Below, in pieces: positions 36,015 to 46,674 of a stretch of 64,000 nt of DNA. This DNA is from Atherinomorus stipes (Eukaryota > Chordata > Actinopteri > Atheriniformes > Atherinidae). The notes beneath the pieces are model-generated. The model ran no database searches, had not been told where the DNA came from, and saw nothing but the letters and a program-made list of their open reading frames with translations. Position 1 is the first letter of the stretch. Every line of letters starts with the position of its first letter. Position numbers and translations under genes: made by a program. The stretch covers positions 762,518-826,517 of the forward strand of contig JALJCO010013744.1 in assembly GCA_023101725.1 (NCBI GenBank). Reading direction: 5' to 3'.

Positions 36015-39000
36015 CCTGATTATAATTAAAGGGTTTTCCAACAGTTCGTTGTGAAGTGTTTTTCACAAGCCTCTTGAGGACTATTACACCAGGGAAAGGC
36101 AGTAGTGGTGGCATGAAAGAAATAAGGCAAAATGATTTATTACTGAAGTTAAAAAGAAAAAAAACCCCACAGAGCCCACCCAAGGCCTTTCACAAGCAAT
36201 TACCTTCACAATTGACACAATGCAACTGACAGTCCAAAAAACTTGAGCATTATCTCAATCCTGAAGACGGCAGGTAGCCAACAGCCCTGAATATCTGTCT
36301 GCAGCAGACTTAAATAGTGGAACCCAAGCAGGATAGCAGATGATCTGACCGATCACAGGTGGGTCATAGCACATGCCAGATGCAGGCCAGTGATGGCCCA
36401 GCCACTTGAACAGGGGTTTCCAGCCAGCCAGCCAATCACCTGGTTGCAATCAAATACAAAAATATGACTCCAAAAACAAATCCCAAGGCCTGGCTGAAAC
36501 AAGGACCCATTCATTTTAGTCTAGTGTGTTGCAGCAGGGAAATATCTTAAACCTCCAGGATACTGGCCTAAGGTCTGGTGTTGGTGATCTCTTTGGAGTG
36601 TTATCTTTTTAAAAAAAAAAAATTGTAATGTGTTGTTGTTGCTTGTGATATCTGCATTTTTCACCAGGGATTCATTGTAATCTCTTACAAGAAGATTGTC
36701 TGGTCAAATATTCCTCTTTTTCTAAAATCTAAAGGATTTCCAGACATTAAAATAGCCATTTCTCTCTAAAACTGTGTCATCATTAGTGACTGAATATATT
36801 TTATGTGTAAAAACTGTGCAAGAAGCTCTCATGGCCGTGTCATATTTGTTATTCGATCTGAGTGGGGCAAATCAAGCAGCTGACTGTTTGACTAGTTTAT
36901 AGACTGCCGTTGGCACACTGCAGTAATAGTATAGACCCACTCTGACATTGACATGAAAATCTATATTTGACAGATCTGCAACAAAACCTAACTCAAGCAG
37001 ATTTTAAAGGAATATTGTGTAAGTTCTCCTGTGTTTTATTCACAAAAACTGATTATTTGGTTCAAAAGTGTTTTGTCATTAATCAGTAATCACTCCCATC
37101 AACAAACTGAAGTGCTCCTCTAAGTTCTAAATTTGCCGTTCGTATCATTCATTTACACATCGAGCGGGTCGACTCGGTGGAGGCTGCCATGTCGTATCGC
37201 CATGTTTTTGCGTTCGGGAGAAGCGTGACAGTAGGAAAACACAGAAACTCACCGGACACACCGGAGTTTTCAGCTCAGTTCGAGGTAATGCCTTTGAAAA
37301 GTCACCGCGCTGCAGGGGGGAGAAGCTAGCGTCTTACTGACGCTGGGTTCACGTGCAGTCGGGCAGACGGCCGTTTGTAACAAACCAGATGTCATTTTAA
37401 TCAATAAAGCCGAGCGAAAGACAGCAAAACATGGGTCAGGGAAAACAATACGACATCGCCATGACAACCGAACGGATGTGGACTGATGTCACTGTAACTG
37501 ACGGACCACGTCTTCACATAGAGGCCGGTGATAACTTTACATGCAGCGGCTGTCGTCGGTCTGCCCGGTTTCACGCGAATGCAGCATGAAAAGTACGAGG
37601 GAGCTGCTCCCGATTACACAGTGTCCCTTTAAACAGAATCTGGCCATAAACTGGTTTAAAGTACATTTTATTCAATTCTTGGGTTCATATACTGATGAAC
37701 ATCTGTAATAGAAAACTGGGCTCGGATCTAAATTGTTTCAGCTCTATACCAGCATAGACTGAAATTTTAGACATATTGAATTTTAATCAGTGATGGTGCT
37801 CAGTGGAAAGTTAGAATGTCATAATGTCAATGACAATTTAGACAATATATCCAATTTTTGTTTAGATGTTTCACTAGTAATATATGTGTAAACTTCTTGA
37901 TAGGGTTTAAAACATATATGTTTTCTTTGTAGCAACAGACAGAATTCTGTTTGGTAAAATGATAATGGAAAAAGGTTTGACAGAGCCAGCAATGGGTGAC
38001 ATACAGAAAAAAAAAAAAAAAGAAAAAAAAAAAAAAACTAGGGCAACAAACATTTCACAAAAATTCCAAAATTTCCAAAAACAGTCAGCTTGGTGTGTCA
38101 CAGTTTTGAAGAAAAAGTCCGGGGATTAGCAAAGTCTGTGGGAACATGGATATTTGTATCAAATATCATAGCCATTTCAGAGGTGTTAGAATATTTCAGC
38201 CTGGACCAAAGAAATAAACTGACCAAGAGACTAGCATGAGAAACCATGGAGACATGCTGAGAATGTAGAAATATGAAAAGAGGCTGTGACACAGAGAACT
38301 TTGACAATAAAGCATTTACATGGCTCCAGACTGGTGGGGCAGAATAAAGAAATAGCCCAATCAAAATGAGCTACAGTACAGTTAGCACAGTGAGAAAGAA
38401 AAGCTGCAGTCATACCTTCAGCCATCAAGCTTATTTTAGTAAATTTAACGAGACAGGAAGATCAAAACATGCTCAGTCACATCGGTTTGGCAAAGTAAAG
38501 CAAGAAAATACACTTGACCTAAAAGAACATGAAATTCTTGTGATCTTTTCTGCTGCTTAGTTATATATTCATAAAGGAAAACTGTTTCATAAACGAGCTT
38601 TTCAGGGCTTGAGACACCTACATATAAATGGTGACACATGGTGACACTTTTTGAAACTTTATGTTGTGGCAGTGATCACTTTGATGCTGCTAAATTGGAA
38701 AAAAAAGAAAAGTTAAACAAAAAAGAGGTACTTTATACTTATATTACACATTGACAAGAAAAAGAAAGTGCCCTGTTTTAGTTCTTCTATTTGAAGTCTC
38801 AGAACCAGTTAAATGTGTTGAGGCTCATTTATGCTTTATACGTACAAACATAGCTATCTATCCATCTTTTGTGTCATTAAAGTGCATATTTTCGTTAGGG
38901 ATGTTTGATATTAGCTTTATCGATAATATCCTATATACTGATATTGTCCAATAATTTCCAATATCTAATATCAACTGATACCGATCTATGCAGACAACTA

Positions 39001-42000
39001 TGAGGTTGTACCTCTCATATTTTGAGAGATAAGAACAAGGCAACTACATTCGGCTCCAAAAGCAAAGATCCCAAAATAGCCTTAGCTTAGCCAGAGGAGT
39101 TCATTTTGGACATCTAGCGACCATATATCAGATACTATATTAGCCAACATGTGGCTAATTATTGTGTTTCTGATAACTTGGTAGCTTAACCAACAATTTA
39201 AAACCAGACATATTATAAGAAGCTTCAAAGCAAGTCAGTCTGTAGCAGCAGCAGCTGCACCGTAGTCACATGACTCTAAAAGGAATGCTGGGATATGAAG
39301 TTCTTCCACAATAACAGTGACTTTTCTACATGCTGGACCGGTGCTGATTCAACAAGATCTGGCAAGGTTTTGTAACGGAACATCGAGATTGTGAAATTTC
39401 ATTAGTAAAATATCGGTCTGAAAAAACAATACCATTATTTTCAGATATCACATTTTAATGCCAATATTGGCCGATAATCTCGGGTAGCTGATAATGTTGG
39501 ACATCATTTTGGTCCGTTTTCATTGAAATTGCAGGTGCACAGCCCAACGTACACTACCAGTCAAAAGTTTGGACACACTTACCCTTTGGATATAATGGGC
39601 TTTATGCAGAACTCCACTACTTCCTGAACTTAAGCCAGCTCTTTTGTTTCTTGTCTTTTATTACTGGACAATTTGATTAATCCAGGTGTGCCTGACCTCA
39701 GCAACCATAACAACAATGGCCACACACACCTGGATCAATCAGTTTGTCCAGTAATGTGAGACAGGAAACAAAGAATTTGGGGGAGTGAGTAGTGTCGTGG
39801 GCCTTGGCCTCGTTCAGGATGTAGTGGAGTTGTGCATATAGCAGAACAGTACCTCTGGAAACCTCTGGGGGCAGTGTTGTGAAAAATAGCTGCATGCAAA
39901 ATCCTGGCCGCACAGACCGCCATTGTCTACCACACTGATGCTTTTCCTTTTGTTCTGAGAATATTCATTATCATGATTTCCTTCAACGTTGTCATGTTTT
40001 CTATTGTATGAAGCTGAGGTCAAAATTCAGAGATGAACTCTAAACGCTAAATTTGTGGGACTTACAGTATTATCTTGCAACCATGCCAACATAAGACATG
40101 TGGGAGGATATGGACAGCACAGATTGATAAAATATGACACAAATGTACCTATTTATTTATGTAAATGAAGTATAAATGGTCAGTGAAAATAGGCCTACTT
40201 ATGGGTGTATTTCCCTGTCTTTGATCTTTATTGGTCCAAGTCTTTTTTTTTTTTGCTATTTTTGGGCTGACTAAGGGTTGTTTTTTGTTTTTTTTGGAAT
40301 AGGGTACACGTATAGGCATTATTTTTTAGGGCAACCGCTCATTTGTCAGGCTATGGGGCTAAGATTATGTTATCAATAGATATAGCACCCTTAAGGCGCT
40401 ATAGAAGATGTTTTGGCATTTCAGAAAGCAAAGACTGTTTGCAAGTTTTTGAATAATGGGCAAGACCAACCTGCTCCACACACAGCTCCCTCCTCCGGCC
40501 ACAGAATGACGTGCACGAGCCACTCCGGTGTTTAGCAGACAGCTGGTACAGCTTCTCCCATCATGTCACAAACGCAAGTAAACAGAATGTCGTCTGAACG
40601 TCGCTAACTGCTACTGTAGCAGGATGATTGTTAGCTACCTGCTGTAAACATCAGACGAGTGCGCACAGCTTTCGGGTCGCAGCAATTCTTTTGCCAATCA
40701 ATCACTCTCATTGATCAGTCTCGCCTATTACCCTTTCTTACAACAGTAGTAAAAGTGATTGACAAACCAGTAAACAAATGAAATAGTTCAGGAATGCAGA
40801 GATGATTGGCAGATGTTTTTTCAGCCCCATTACTTTCACAGCTGAGGTATAATAATATTTAAATATTTAAAGCTTTTAATTAATCCAATGGGGTAGTGAA
40901 ACCAATTTTACCGAATATTGCAAAAATTGTTGAAAGAAACATCTTCTTTAATGCCTTTAAGGACAACCAAAAAGACAATATTGTGTCTATTACTGATAGT
41001 AAACTATAGCAAAGTAGCTGGCAGTCTTTTGAAGTTTTAATGGTTAATCAAGAGCATAGTTGTTTGGTTTGAGAGTAAGCTTTAATGTTTTTGCACACAA
41101 ATATCATATTCCTGTTTGCACGGGAATATGTTGCGCTTCAACTCTAAACCCTCCTGCTATTCATTAATTTGGTTTTCTGCATGAAAATCTCCTGCAGTCA
41201 AGCTTGAGCTCCTCTCCTCACACTCAAAATCCTTCGGCACTGTGGAAACTTTCGCTCTTAGGTTTTTCTGTGTGCTCTTGGGTTGTTGTGTGCGGAAACT
41301 ATCAAACTTCCTGTAGCCAGATTCAAATAACCAGTGAAGGATCAATCGTCTGGATTCACTCTGAAGTACAATGAGTGCACCCAAAATGAGGCGGCAATAA
41401 TTTACTTGGATTTACTTGCAACCTCGACTTGCTCTGTGCCTCTTTGCAGTTCTGCACACAAGTGTGCATATAGTTCACTCAGCTAGCATGATGGCAGAGA
41501 GGATGGTGTTTACCGCAGAAATTTTCACATTATACTGAGTTAGCAGGTGAAAACTCACAAGAGCATTCACTGTAAAAAGCATACTGTGCCTGGCTGATGA
41601 TGAGTGCCACTCTGCAGCAAAGAACTCCACTTTAGACTCGCAGAAGCATCTGCAGGCTGAGCTAAGCTTCACTACACAACAACAGTTAGCTTTCAGCTCT
41701 CCTGAGGCTGCTGATCTGAGGGAAAACTGATAAATACCTTAAGTGGTGGTGAAGAAGATGCCACCAACAACCTTTGAACTGCTATCTTCCTCTTAGATCA
41801 ATAGAAATTCTCTATAATTTTTTACGCTACTTACATTGAGCCCATCATGGCTTGTAAAAACAAGTTCTGTGAAAGCACATCTGTCAGTCCTATAATTATC
41901 TTACAGGGCTTCAGATTACACACGATGAAACACATGAAGTGGAACCAGTGATGGTAAATGCTGTCTGACTTCATAATCAAAGAACAGAGGAAACTGCAAA

Positions 42001-43403
42001 ATAGTGGTAATATCTTATTGTGCCATAGTGTTTGGCCAACATAGGTCTCTAAACCCAACACCAGCAAATCTAAAACAAAAGGGCTGCAAGAGAAATAAAT
42101 CACAGTCCTGCCAATGCCAAAGAACCAGATCTGAACCTGACTGAGAAGTGTGGCAGAACCTTGAAAAGACTGTGCATAAACAATTTTCTGCAACCCTTAA
42201 TGAACAAAGGCGATGCTGTAGAAAAGACTGGGACAAAATTTTACAATAAAGATGTAAAAGACTGATAACCTCAAAAACTGATTGAAGTCATTGCTCAGTG
42301 TTAATGGTTCTACACGCTGCTGAATCATGGGGTGTACTTTCATGCATGCTTTCTACATTTTGGCTTAGTTTTTATGAAATGAATAAAGTGTAATTTGCCA
42401 TGTGTTCATGACTTAAGATCCGCTAAGAACCAAATGATCGCTTCTTTTTTGGGTCTTAGAATTGGCTGTACTTTGTTTCTCACATGACTGTCAGTCTTAT
42501 GTTTTATCTTTTATCTTAAACTCTAATGTCTCTTTAGGAAACATCTTTGTGGTGAGCTTGTCTGTAGCAGACCTGGTGGTGGCGCTGTACCCGTACCCTC
42601 TGGTCCTCACTGCTATTTTCCACAATGACTGGACAATGGGCGATCTGCACTGCCAGGCCAGTGGCTTCATCATGGGACTCAGCGTCATCGGCTCCATTTT
42701 CAACATCACGGCGATCGCCATCAACCGATACTGCTACATCTGCCACAGCCTCCACTACGATCGCCTGTACAGCCTAAGGAACACCTGCTGCTACCTGGGC
42801 CTCACTTGGCTGCTCACAGCCATTGCCACGGTGCCCAACTTCTTCGTCGGCTCTCTGCAGTACGACCCCCGCATTTACTCCTGCACCTTCGCTCAGACAG
42901 TCAGCTCATACTACACCATCTCAGTGGTGATTATACACTTTCTGATCCCCTTACTGGTTGTGTCCTACTGCTACATGCGGATATGGGTGCTCGTAATTCA
43001 AGTGAAACATCGGGTTAAACCTGAGCAAAGGACTAGACCGAAACCTAGTGATGTGAGGAACTTTCTGACTATGTTTATGGTGTTTGTGTTGTTTGCTGTG
43101 TGCTGGGCTCCACTGAATCTTATAGGTCTAGCTGTAGCTATAAACCCAGTGAAAGTTGCGCCCCACATACCTGAGTGGCTCTTCGTCACAAGCTACTTCA
43201 TGGCATACTTCAACAGCTGCCTCAATGCCATCATATATGGACTACTAAACCAAAACTTTCGCAAGGAGTACAAAACAATCCTCCTTGCTCTTTGTGTTCC
43301 ACGTTTGCTCCTTATGGAAACTTCCAGGTGTGCTACAGAGGGACTGAAGAGTAAGCCTTCACCAGCTATAACAAATAATAATGTAGCAGAGATTAATGTA
43401 TGA
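22665..43403 (+). CDS. mtnr1al: Melatonin receptor (type 1A-like), two coding exons; gene span
   Basis: Join 22665-22857 with 42538-43403 gives 352 aa (human MTNR1A is 350). It is a class A Gi-type GPCR. Three N-terminal sequons (N9, N12, N16) precede TM1. Melatonin-receptor hallmarks are NRY in place of DRY (NRYCYICHS) after TM3, NAIIY in place of NPXXY in TM7, and the melatonin-contact residues known from MT1/MT2 structures: Asn in TM4 (VPNFF), Gln in ECL2 (TFAQT) and His in TM5 (VIIHFL). The disulfide cysteines (LHCQ, YSCTF) are present. The C-terminus [10 protein letters not shown] resembles MTNR1A, while VPNFFVGSL and GLAVAINP also occur in MTNR1B. The position next to neurl1b suggests the fish Mel1d/mtnr1al lineage rather than mtnr1a; this is inference. 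The single 19.7-kb intron after TM1 matches the family gene structure. Confidence 0.93.
22858..27649. other. mtnr1al intron, left 4.8 kb: no features recognised
   Basis: Contains A/T homopolymers (about 23957-23972, 25505-25520) but no transposon ends that I could pair and no ORF with recognisable motifs. It is the longest stretch of the intron without an identified mobile element. Confidence 0.4.
27972..28539. mobile_element. Second-level hAT MITE nested in the outer element
   Basis: Ends TAGGGATGCA / GTGCATCCCTA with flanking ATGGACAT (27964-27971) and ATGGACAC (28540-28547), a 7-of-8 duplication. The body is rich in CCGATATCCGATAT-type repeats, typical of a well-known fish hAT MITE. It contains a third element. 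Confidence 0.85.
28113..28385. mobile_element. Third-level palindromic MITE inside the second
   Basis: TAGGGGTGGAAAAAAATATC at the left pairs with ATATTTTTTCCCACCCTTA at the right. Complementarity continues for about 105 bp per arm (CACTGAAATATCACGATATT, TTTTACTAACAAAATCT), leaving a loop of roughly 60 bp. No target duplication is visible. Confidence 0.75.
29000..30460. other. mtnr1al intron: mostly unrecognised; possible Tc1 and hAT scraps at the right
   Basis: 29000-30150 shows nothing identifiable. Around 30300-30360 (TCCAGACCTCAACCCAACAG) there is a short Tc1-like scrap. The next stretch, GGTGGTACCTAACCTGGG, resembles one end of a common fish hAT repeat. Confidence 0.3.
30461..30790. repeat. 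Dispersed fish repeat fragment
   Basis: ATTTTCTGTACC, TCAGGGTTGCAGGG, GGACAGGTC, CAGGGCCAACACAGAGAGAC and ATGCAAACTCCACACAGAAA are blocks of a very common fish interspersed repeat (class uncertain). A shorter related piece is at about 57815-57940. Confidence 0.6.
31774..32840. mobile_element. Foldback TTAA element with about 265-bp inverted arms
   Basis: The left arm 31774-32052 and right arm 32582-32840 are reverse complements with moderate divergence. Shared blocks are CCATATAATGGGAGAGAC, GTAAAATTTCTG and AGGATAACTTT. The right edge is CCTTTAA; the left TTAA is mutated to TTCA. The loop holds a separate TTAA element. Confidence 0.75.
32180..32569. mobile_element. TTAA MITE nested in the foldback element
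   Basis: Left TTAAAGTTACACAGTGTTAC and the complement of the right end TTAAAGAGATACCGTGTAAC match over about 25 bp, with TTAA at both edges. 390 bp, non-coding. Confidence 0.7.
32841..35321. other. mtnr1al intron: one MITE, otherwise unclassified
   Basis: Flanking the inverted-repeat element at 33436-33851, the sequence 32890-33430 and 33850-34200 looks like parts of one older interspersed repeat, possibly a LINE. I could not confirm a reading frame. 34200-35321 shows no recognisable feature. Confidence 0.3.
33436..33851. mobile_element. MITE with about 60-bp terminal inverted repeats
   Basis: AACGCCATGTATGAGATACA at the left is matched by the complement at the right edge. Pairing continues through AAGTCAGTCTGGG to GTGATTTCCA. 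Each end also contains an inner near-palindrome (CATGTATGAGATACATG). Non-coding; superfamily not determined. Confidence 0.7.
35322..35379. repeat. (TA)n microsatellite, left block
   Basis: Alternating A/T ending exactly where the M1 element begins. It is probably continuous in origin with the block at 35936. Confidence 0.95.
35378..35929. mobile_element. M1-family MITE inserted in a (TA)n tract
   Basis: TACAGCCGTCCTCAAAATTT at the left and AATTTTGAGGACTGTA at the right are inverted repeats. The body shares AAGCTAAATTCACAATAGTA, CTGTCCCAGACA, AGAGAAAACATGTGATTGCA and GTTGAACCATAATTTAA blocks with 9611-10143. (TA)n lies on both sides. Confidence 0.85.
35936..36009. repeat. (TA)n microsatellite, right block
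   Basis: Alternating A/T beginning just beyond the right end of the M1 element. Confidence 0.95.
36010..37013. other. mtnr1al intron: no features recognised
   Basis: No paired repeat ends or coding motifs. 36230-36470 is less AT-rich and contains GCCAGCCAGCCAATCA, but I cannot assign it. Confidence 0.35.
37014..37632. mobile_element. TTAA-flanked MITE, family F1, copy 2
   Basis: TTAAAGGAATATTGTGTAAG to ACAGTGTCCCTTTAA, same orientation as 3371-3999 and similar throughout (CAGTAATCACTCCCATCAA, ATTTGCCGTTCGTATCATTC, GGGTCAGGGAAAACAATACG). The ORFs of copy 1 are not preserved, which argues against coding function. Confidence 0.8.
37633..38896. other. mtnr1al intron: no features recognised
   Basis: An A-rich run at about 38006-38038 is the only simple repeat. 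ORFs on the minus strand here lack recognisable motifs. Confidence 0.35.
38897..39545. mobile_element. hAT-like MITE
   Basis: Begins TAGGGATGTTTGATATTAGC and contains GATATTGTCC, ATATCGGTCT and ATTGGCCGATAATCTCGGG, the same GATATTGGCC style as the hAT MITE at 27972. The right end is diverged (GGTGCACAGCCC), so its exact boundary is uncertain. Confidence 0.5.
39550..39776. mobile_element. Tc1-type 5' end fragment with internal hairpin
   Basis: TACACTACCAGTCAAAAGTTTGG is a familiar fish Tc1 terminal sequence. Downstream, an inverted pair (39639-39690 with 39720-39774: TACTGGACAA...CCAGGTGTG / CACACCTGG...TTGTCCAGTA) resembles the 5' region of the element at 18.9 kb. There is no transposase. 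Confidence 0.65.
39777..42089. other. mtnr1al intron: no features recognised
   Basis: Unclassified AT-rich intron sequence. No exon-like ORF and no paired element ends were recognised. Confidence 0.35.
42090..42410 (+). pseudogene. Tc1-like transposase 3' relic just upstream of mtnr1al exon 2
   Basis: Degenerate 3' coding and 3' flank sequence: AGAACCAGATCTGAACCTGA, ACTGTGCATAAAC, AAAGACTGGGACAAAATTTT, then CTGAATCATGGGGTGTACTT and TGCTTTCTACATTTTGGCTTAGTTTTT. It has multiple stops and frameshifts. It ends about 130 bp before the exon 2 acceptor. Confidence 0.55.
42538..43403 (+). CDS. mtnr1al: mtnr1al coding exon 2 (TM2-TM7 and C-tail)
   Basis: Acceptor GTCTCTTTAG ends at 42537. The split Gly codon (G|GA) joins to [20 protein letters not shown] of TM2. 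The exon runs uninterrupted through TM7 and the tail to TGA at 43401-43403. All seven helices, ECL2 Cys, NRY and NAIIY motifs are intact and the codon use is GC-rich relative to the flanks, so the gene looks functional. Confidence 0.95.
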
Positions 43404-44200
43404 ACCAATGTTTAACTGGGCAAGTGGATGTGCCACGGTTCACCCAGTGCCTTCTCAAGCTGTGTATCATTTTCCTGTTGTAAGGATACAACCATGAGTA
43501 GGGGACACTGCTGCCATCATATTCCCTTTTCAGCCATTCTGGCATAGCCATTCAGATTTCTATAGTACATAATGAGAGCTTGACAAAAGGTCCTTTGTTC
43601 CTCAGTGTTATGTACTGCATATGCTCAGCCTCAGTTTTGCCACAGCTAAACTTGGGAATCTAGGACCTTGGAGACCCTGGGAAGATACGCTGCTTTCAAA
43701 TGGAACCCATGAGCTCATGATCGGGACATGTGAGGTCATGTACACGAATTGCAGAGTCAAAGCTTACAGAAATATACTAATTATGAAGCCGTAAATATGA
43801 CAAGAGGGGAGTGCTGAAACACAGAGTTAACACGACCCCATTTGAAGGCACTGTTTCCTCACCAGTACTTAATGTTCCACTATGACTGCCTCATTGCACT
43901 GCTAAGAGCAGGCCAGCTAACTGTTTAACAAGCAGGAAAAACAGGTCCAAAGATAACAAGCAGCTAAAAACATTTGCATGATGGATGGCAGAAAGCTGTG
44001 AAAAATTACTTTAAATCGTTATTTCAGATACTTCATGCACACTGTATAGCCTATGTTTTATTTTGGGAAGAAGGCTTTACTATTTAATCACATCCTTGCA
44101 TGTGTACATCATGTGCACGAGAATGACTCACTGCCTATTTGCACAGATGGATTATGAGTATGTGAGCAACATATAGTGAAAATAAATGTATTTTCTATTC
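43404..44200 (+). other. mtnr1al: mtnr1al 3' UTR and polyadenylation signal
   Basis: Non-coding sequence follows the stop. AATAAA at 44181-44186 is followed by GTATTTTCTATTCCAACTGTGTGTTC, a reasonable GT-rich downstream element, so the transcript probably ends near 44205. Confidence 0.6.
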
Positions 44201-44205
44201 CAACT

Positions 44206-46674
44206 GTGTGTTCTCTTAAATGTAGCATTTAATGAAGGAAAAGCCTCAAGTTTCCTGTTTTGTTTAAATGAAAATAATCGTTTTAGCTTCATAGTGAATC
44301 AGTTACAATGTTTTTATCTGGATCAAGTTGCTAAGAGTGTTCAAAGTGTGTGATTTGCCAAGTCAGAAACAGATTTTAGTGTCAGCCCATGCTAACGTAA
44401 AGTTTAAATCTCACATTTCATCCTCTGTGTGTGTGAAAATCTGGCTCATTCTCACGGAGGATGTGGACTCATTATTTCCCATGATACTGTTTCGCCCTCA
44501 GGCTTGTCTTCTGAGCAATTATGTCCTCACAAAACACATCAGAAATATTGCGGGACCTTTTGCTCTGGTTTTAAATTAAAGAAAAGAAACATCACAACCA
44601 GCTTTGTATGTAAATAGAAAATGCTTCATTGTTAACAATTTAGAAACCCTCAGAGTTTCTAATCAATCCGTTTAAATGTTTCAACCATCTAAGACAAATA
44701 TCTACTAGACCAAAAAATTCAAAGCCCTGAGCATCTAACTTTTAGAATGATTTGAATGATTTAGGAACTTCACAACTGTGAAAAGAGGAAAAGTTGATGA
44801 TAAACAAAGCTAGCTCTCTTGTTTATTAAATGCCTGGAAGACATGATATGCATCAGGAGCCAGAGAGATGTAATTTTGTGATAGCGCAAGTGTGCCTAAG
44901 TCCATGTCACCCTACCCGAGATGAGCTCTGACAGCCTTCCAGCATAGCTTTCCCCCCGCAAACAAACTATGAGCAGTTCACCTCACAGGGAGGCTCCAAG
45001 ACGTCAATGTGACACATTCTTGATATGATGCACTGTTACTGAAATATTAAAGAGATTACACATTCCAACTGTCTCACTTGAAATTTTGAACATTTCTAAG
45101 CATATTTTATATTCACTTATGTTTACGTAGAAGCCCATTGGCTGACTTTTGCATTCTGCTGTGCTCTGCAGCAGCTAATCCTGGATAAGTTGTCCAGTGG
45201 CAGACTAAATTAAAGCATTATGCAGAGGAGTGGCAATCTCAATCTATTGGGGATCTTTGCTTAGCACTCAAGCTTACAGAGCCAGGTGCTGTCAAGTTGC
45301 AGAACAGCAAAATGGCACAAAAAACATTCACTTCTGCTTCCTACAAATCAGTGTCTGATGTGGACGAGGGAAGCAGCCCACATGCCAGTGCAAGGTCAGC
45401 CACAGGTGAGCAGCTAAGCAGCTCGGGGCAAAATGACAGCGTCAATTCCACCACTCCGAAGAGTCACACATGAATGGATCATCATTCTTTCCTTTCATCT
45501 TAACATCCACTTCTCTCGCTCTTCATTTCTTGCTGCTTCTAATTTATATTTCTCTCCGCAGGCACTTTAGTTTCTTCCAAAGAATTTCACAAGACGACTG
45601 AATGATCATTTAAATGTACCAGCTTAAGTCCAAAGGTAAAAAAAAAAAGCCTGGCAAATTAGATACTTACTGGTTTGAGATGAAACAACAAGAAAACATA
45701 TGATCATGCCAATCTGGGGACACATCTGAAATCCTCAAACAACTTTGGCCCTGATTTGCTAAAGTATAATCAGCATAATCAGTGCTGATGAGGCTGTGAA
45801 GTCCTGTGGGTGAGGTTCTAAAACTGAGCTGAAGTACAAACTGATGCAACCAGCTCTCTGAAGGCATGTGAATGTATACCTGCTGGAAATCACTGCCTCA
45901 CATGGCCTAAAATCAATATCACGATATACGGAGCAGTTCACCTTGGTAACGATAAATGGACAATAACTCATTGCAGACTGGATGGGGTGAAGTCACGTGA
46001 CTACGGGTGGTACATGTAGCTCACCGTCTTAAAGGGATATGAGCACAGCCTACCTATAAACAGCCACTATAGACAAAAAACAACTTTACTTTTCATTTTA
46101 TCAAAACACCAAATATACCCACTTAGGAATGCCTTGCTTTCCATTAAAAATAAATGAGCAAGCAAACCTAAAGAAATAGAGGAATAAAAACTTTTTTGGT
46201 CCCGTGGGTGTTGCATGTGTCTTTATAGTTCAAGATATCAGGTCATCACTTCTACTCTGGTAAATTAAAAGTAGTGAAACTTTGTCTGGTTTTCCAGTTA
46301 AATTCCCATGAATTACTTTTGTACACTTTCTCTTCCAGTTGATGTTCACATTATCTGCAATACGTGCTTGTCAAATGCAAATTCCTTTGTAGTTTTTTCA
46401 ATTATTATAGTACAAAAGGAATCCATCAGAAGGCAGAAAACCAGTGTCGGATTGTTTACCACAAGGTTTTAACGAAAGTTTGTTATTATACAGTCAGGTT
46501 ATGCAATAGGTTTCAGAAACTACAGCAATCATCAAATATGACGCACACAGCAGTAAGGGTTGAGACACTTGCAGTAAACAATGCTAAGATAAAATTAGGA
46601 GTGCAAAGCTAAATAAATAATATTTTAATGAAAGTATACCATTCCCAAATGACATCATTGCCAAATTTTGTGCT
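44206..46674. other. Intergenic, repeat-poor; contains only the candidate exon
   Basis: No transposon ends recognised. Apart from the candidate exon at 45312-45404, nothing coding is supported. Confidence 0.35.
45312..45404 (+). CDS. Candidate first coding exon of an unrecognised gene
   Basis: ATG at 45312 in context CAAAATGG opens MAQKTFTSASYKSVSDVDEG followed by a Ser-rich stretch, ending at a good donor (CACAG|GTGAGC, intron from 45405). Read without splicing, the frame runs only to TGA at about 45472. It lies in repeat-poor sequence, which is unusual here. I do not recognise the protein and no second exon was found before 64000. It could be chance. Confidence 0.2.

Noticed and set aside
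41157..41384. 75-aa minus-strand ORF in the receptor intron
   Set aside because: No recognisable motif, no splice sites examined that extend it, and AT-rich surroundings. Probably chance.
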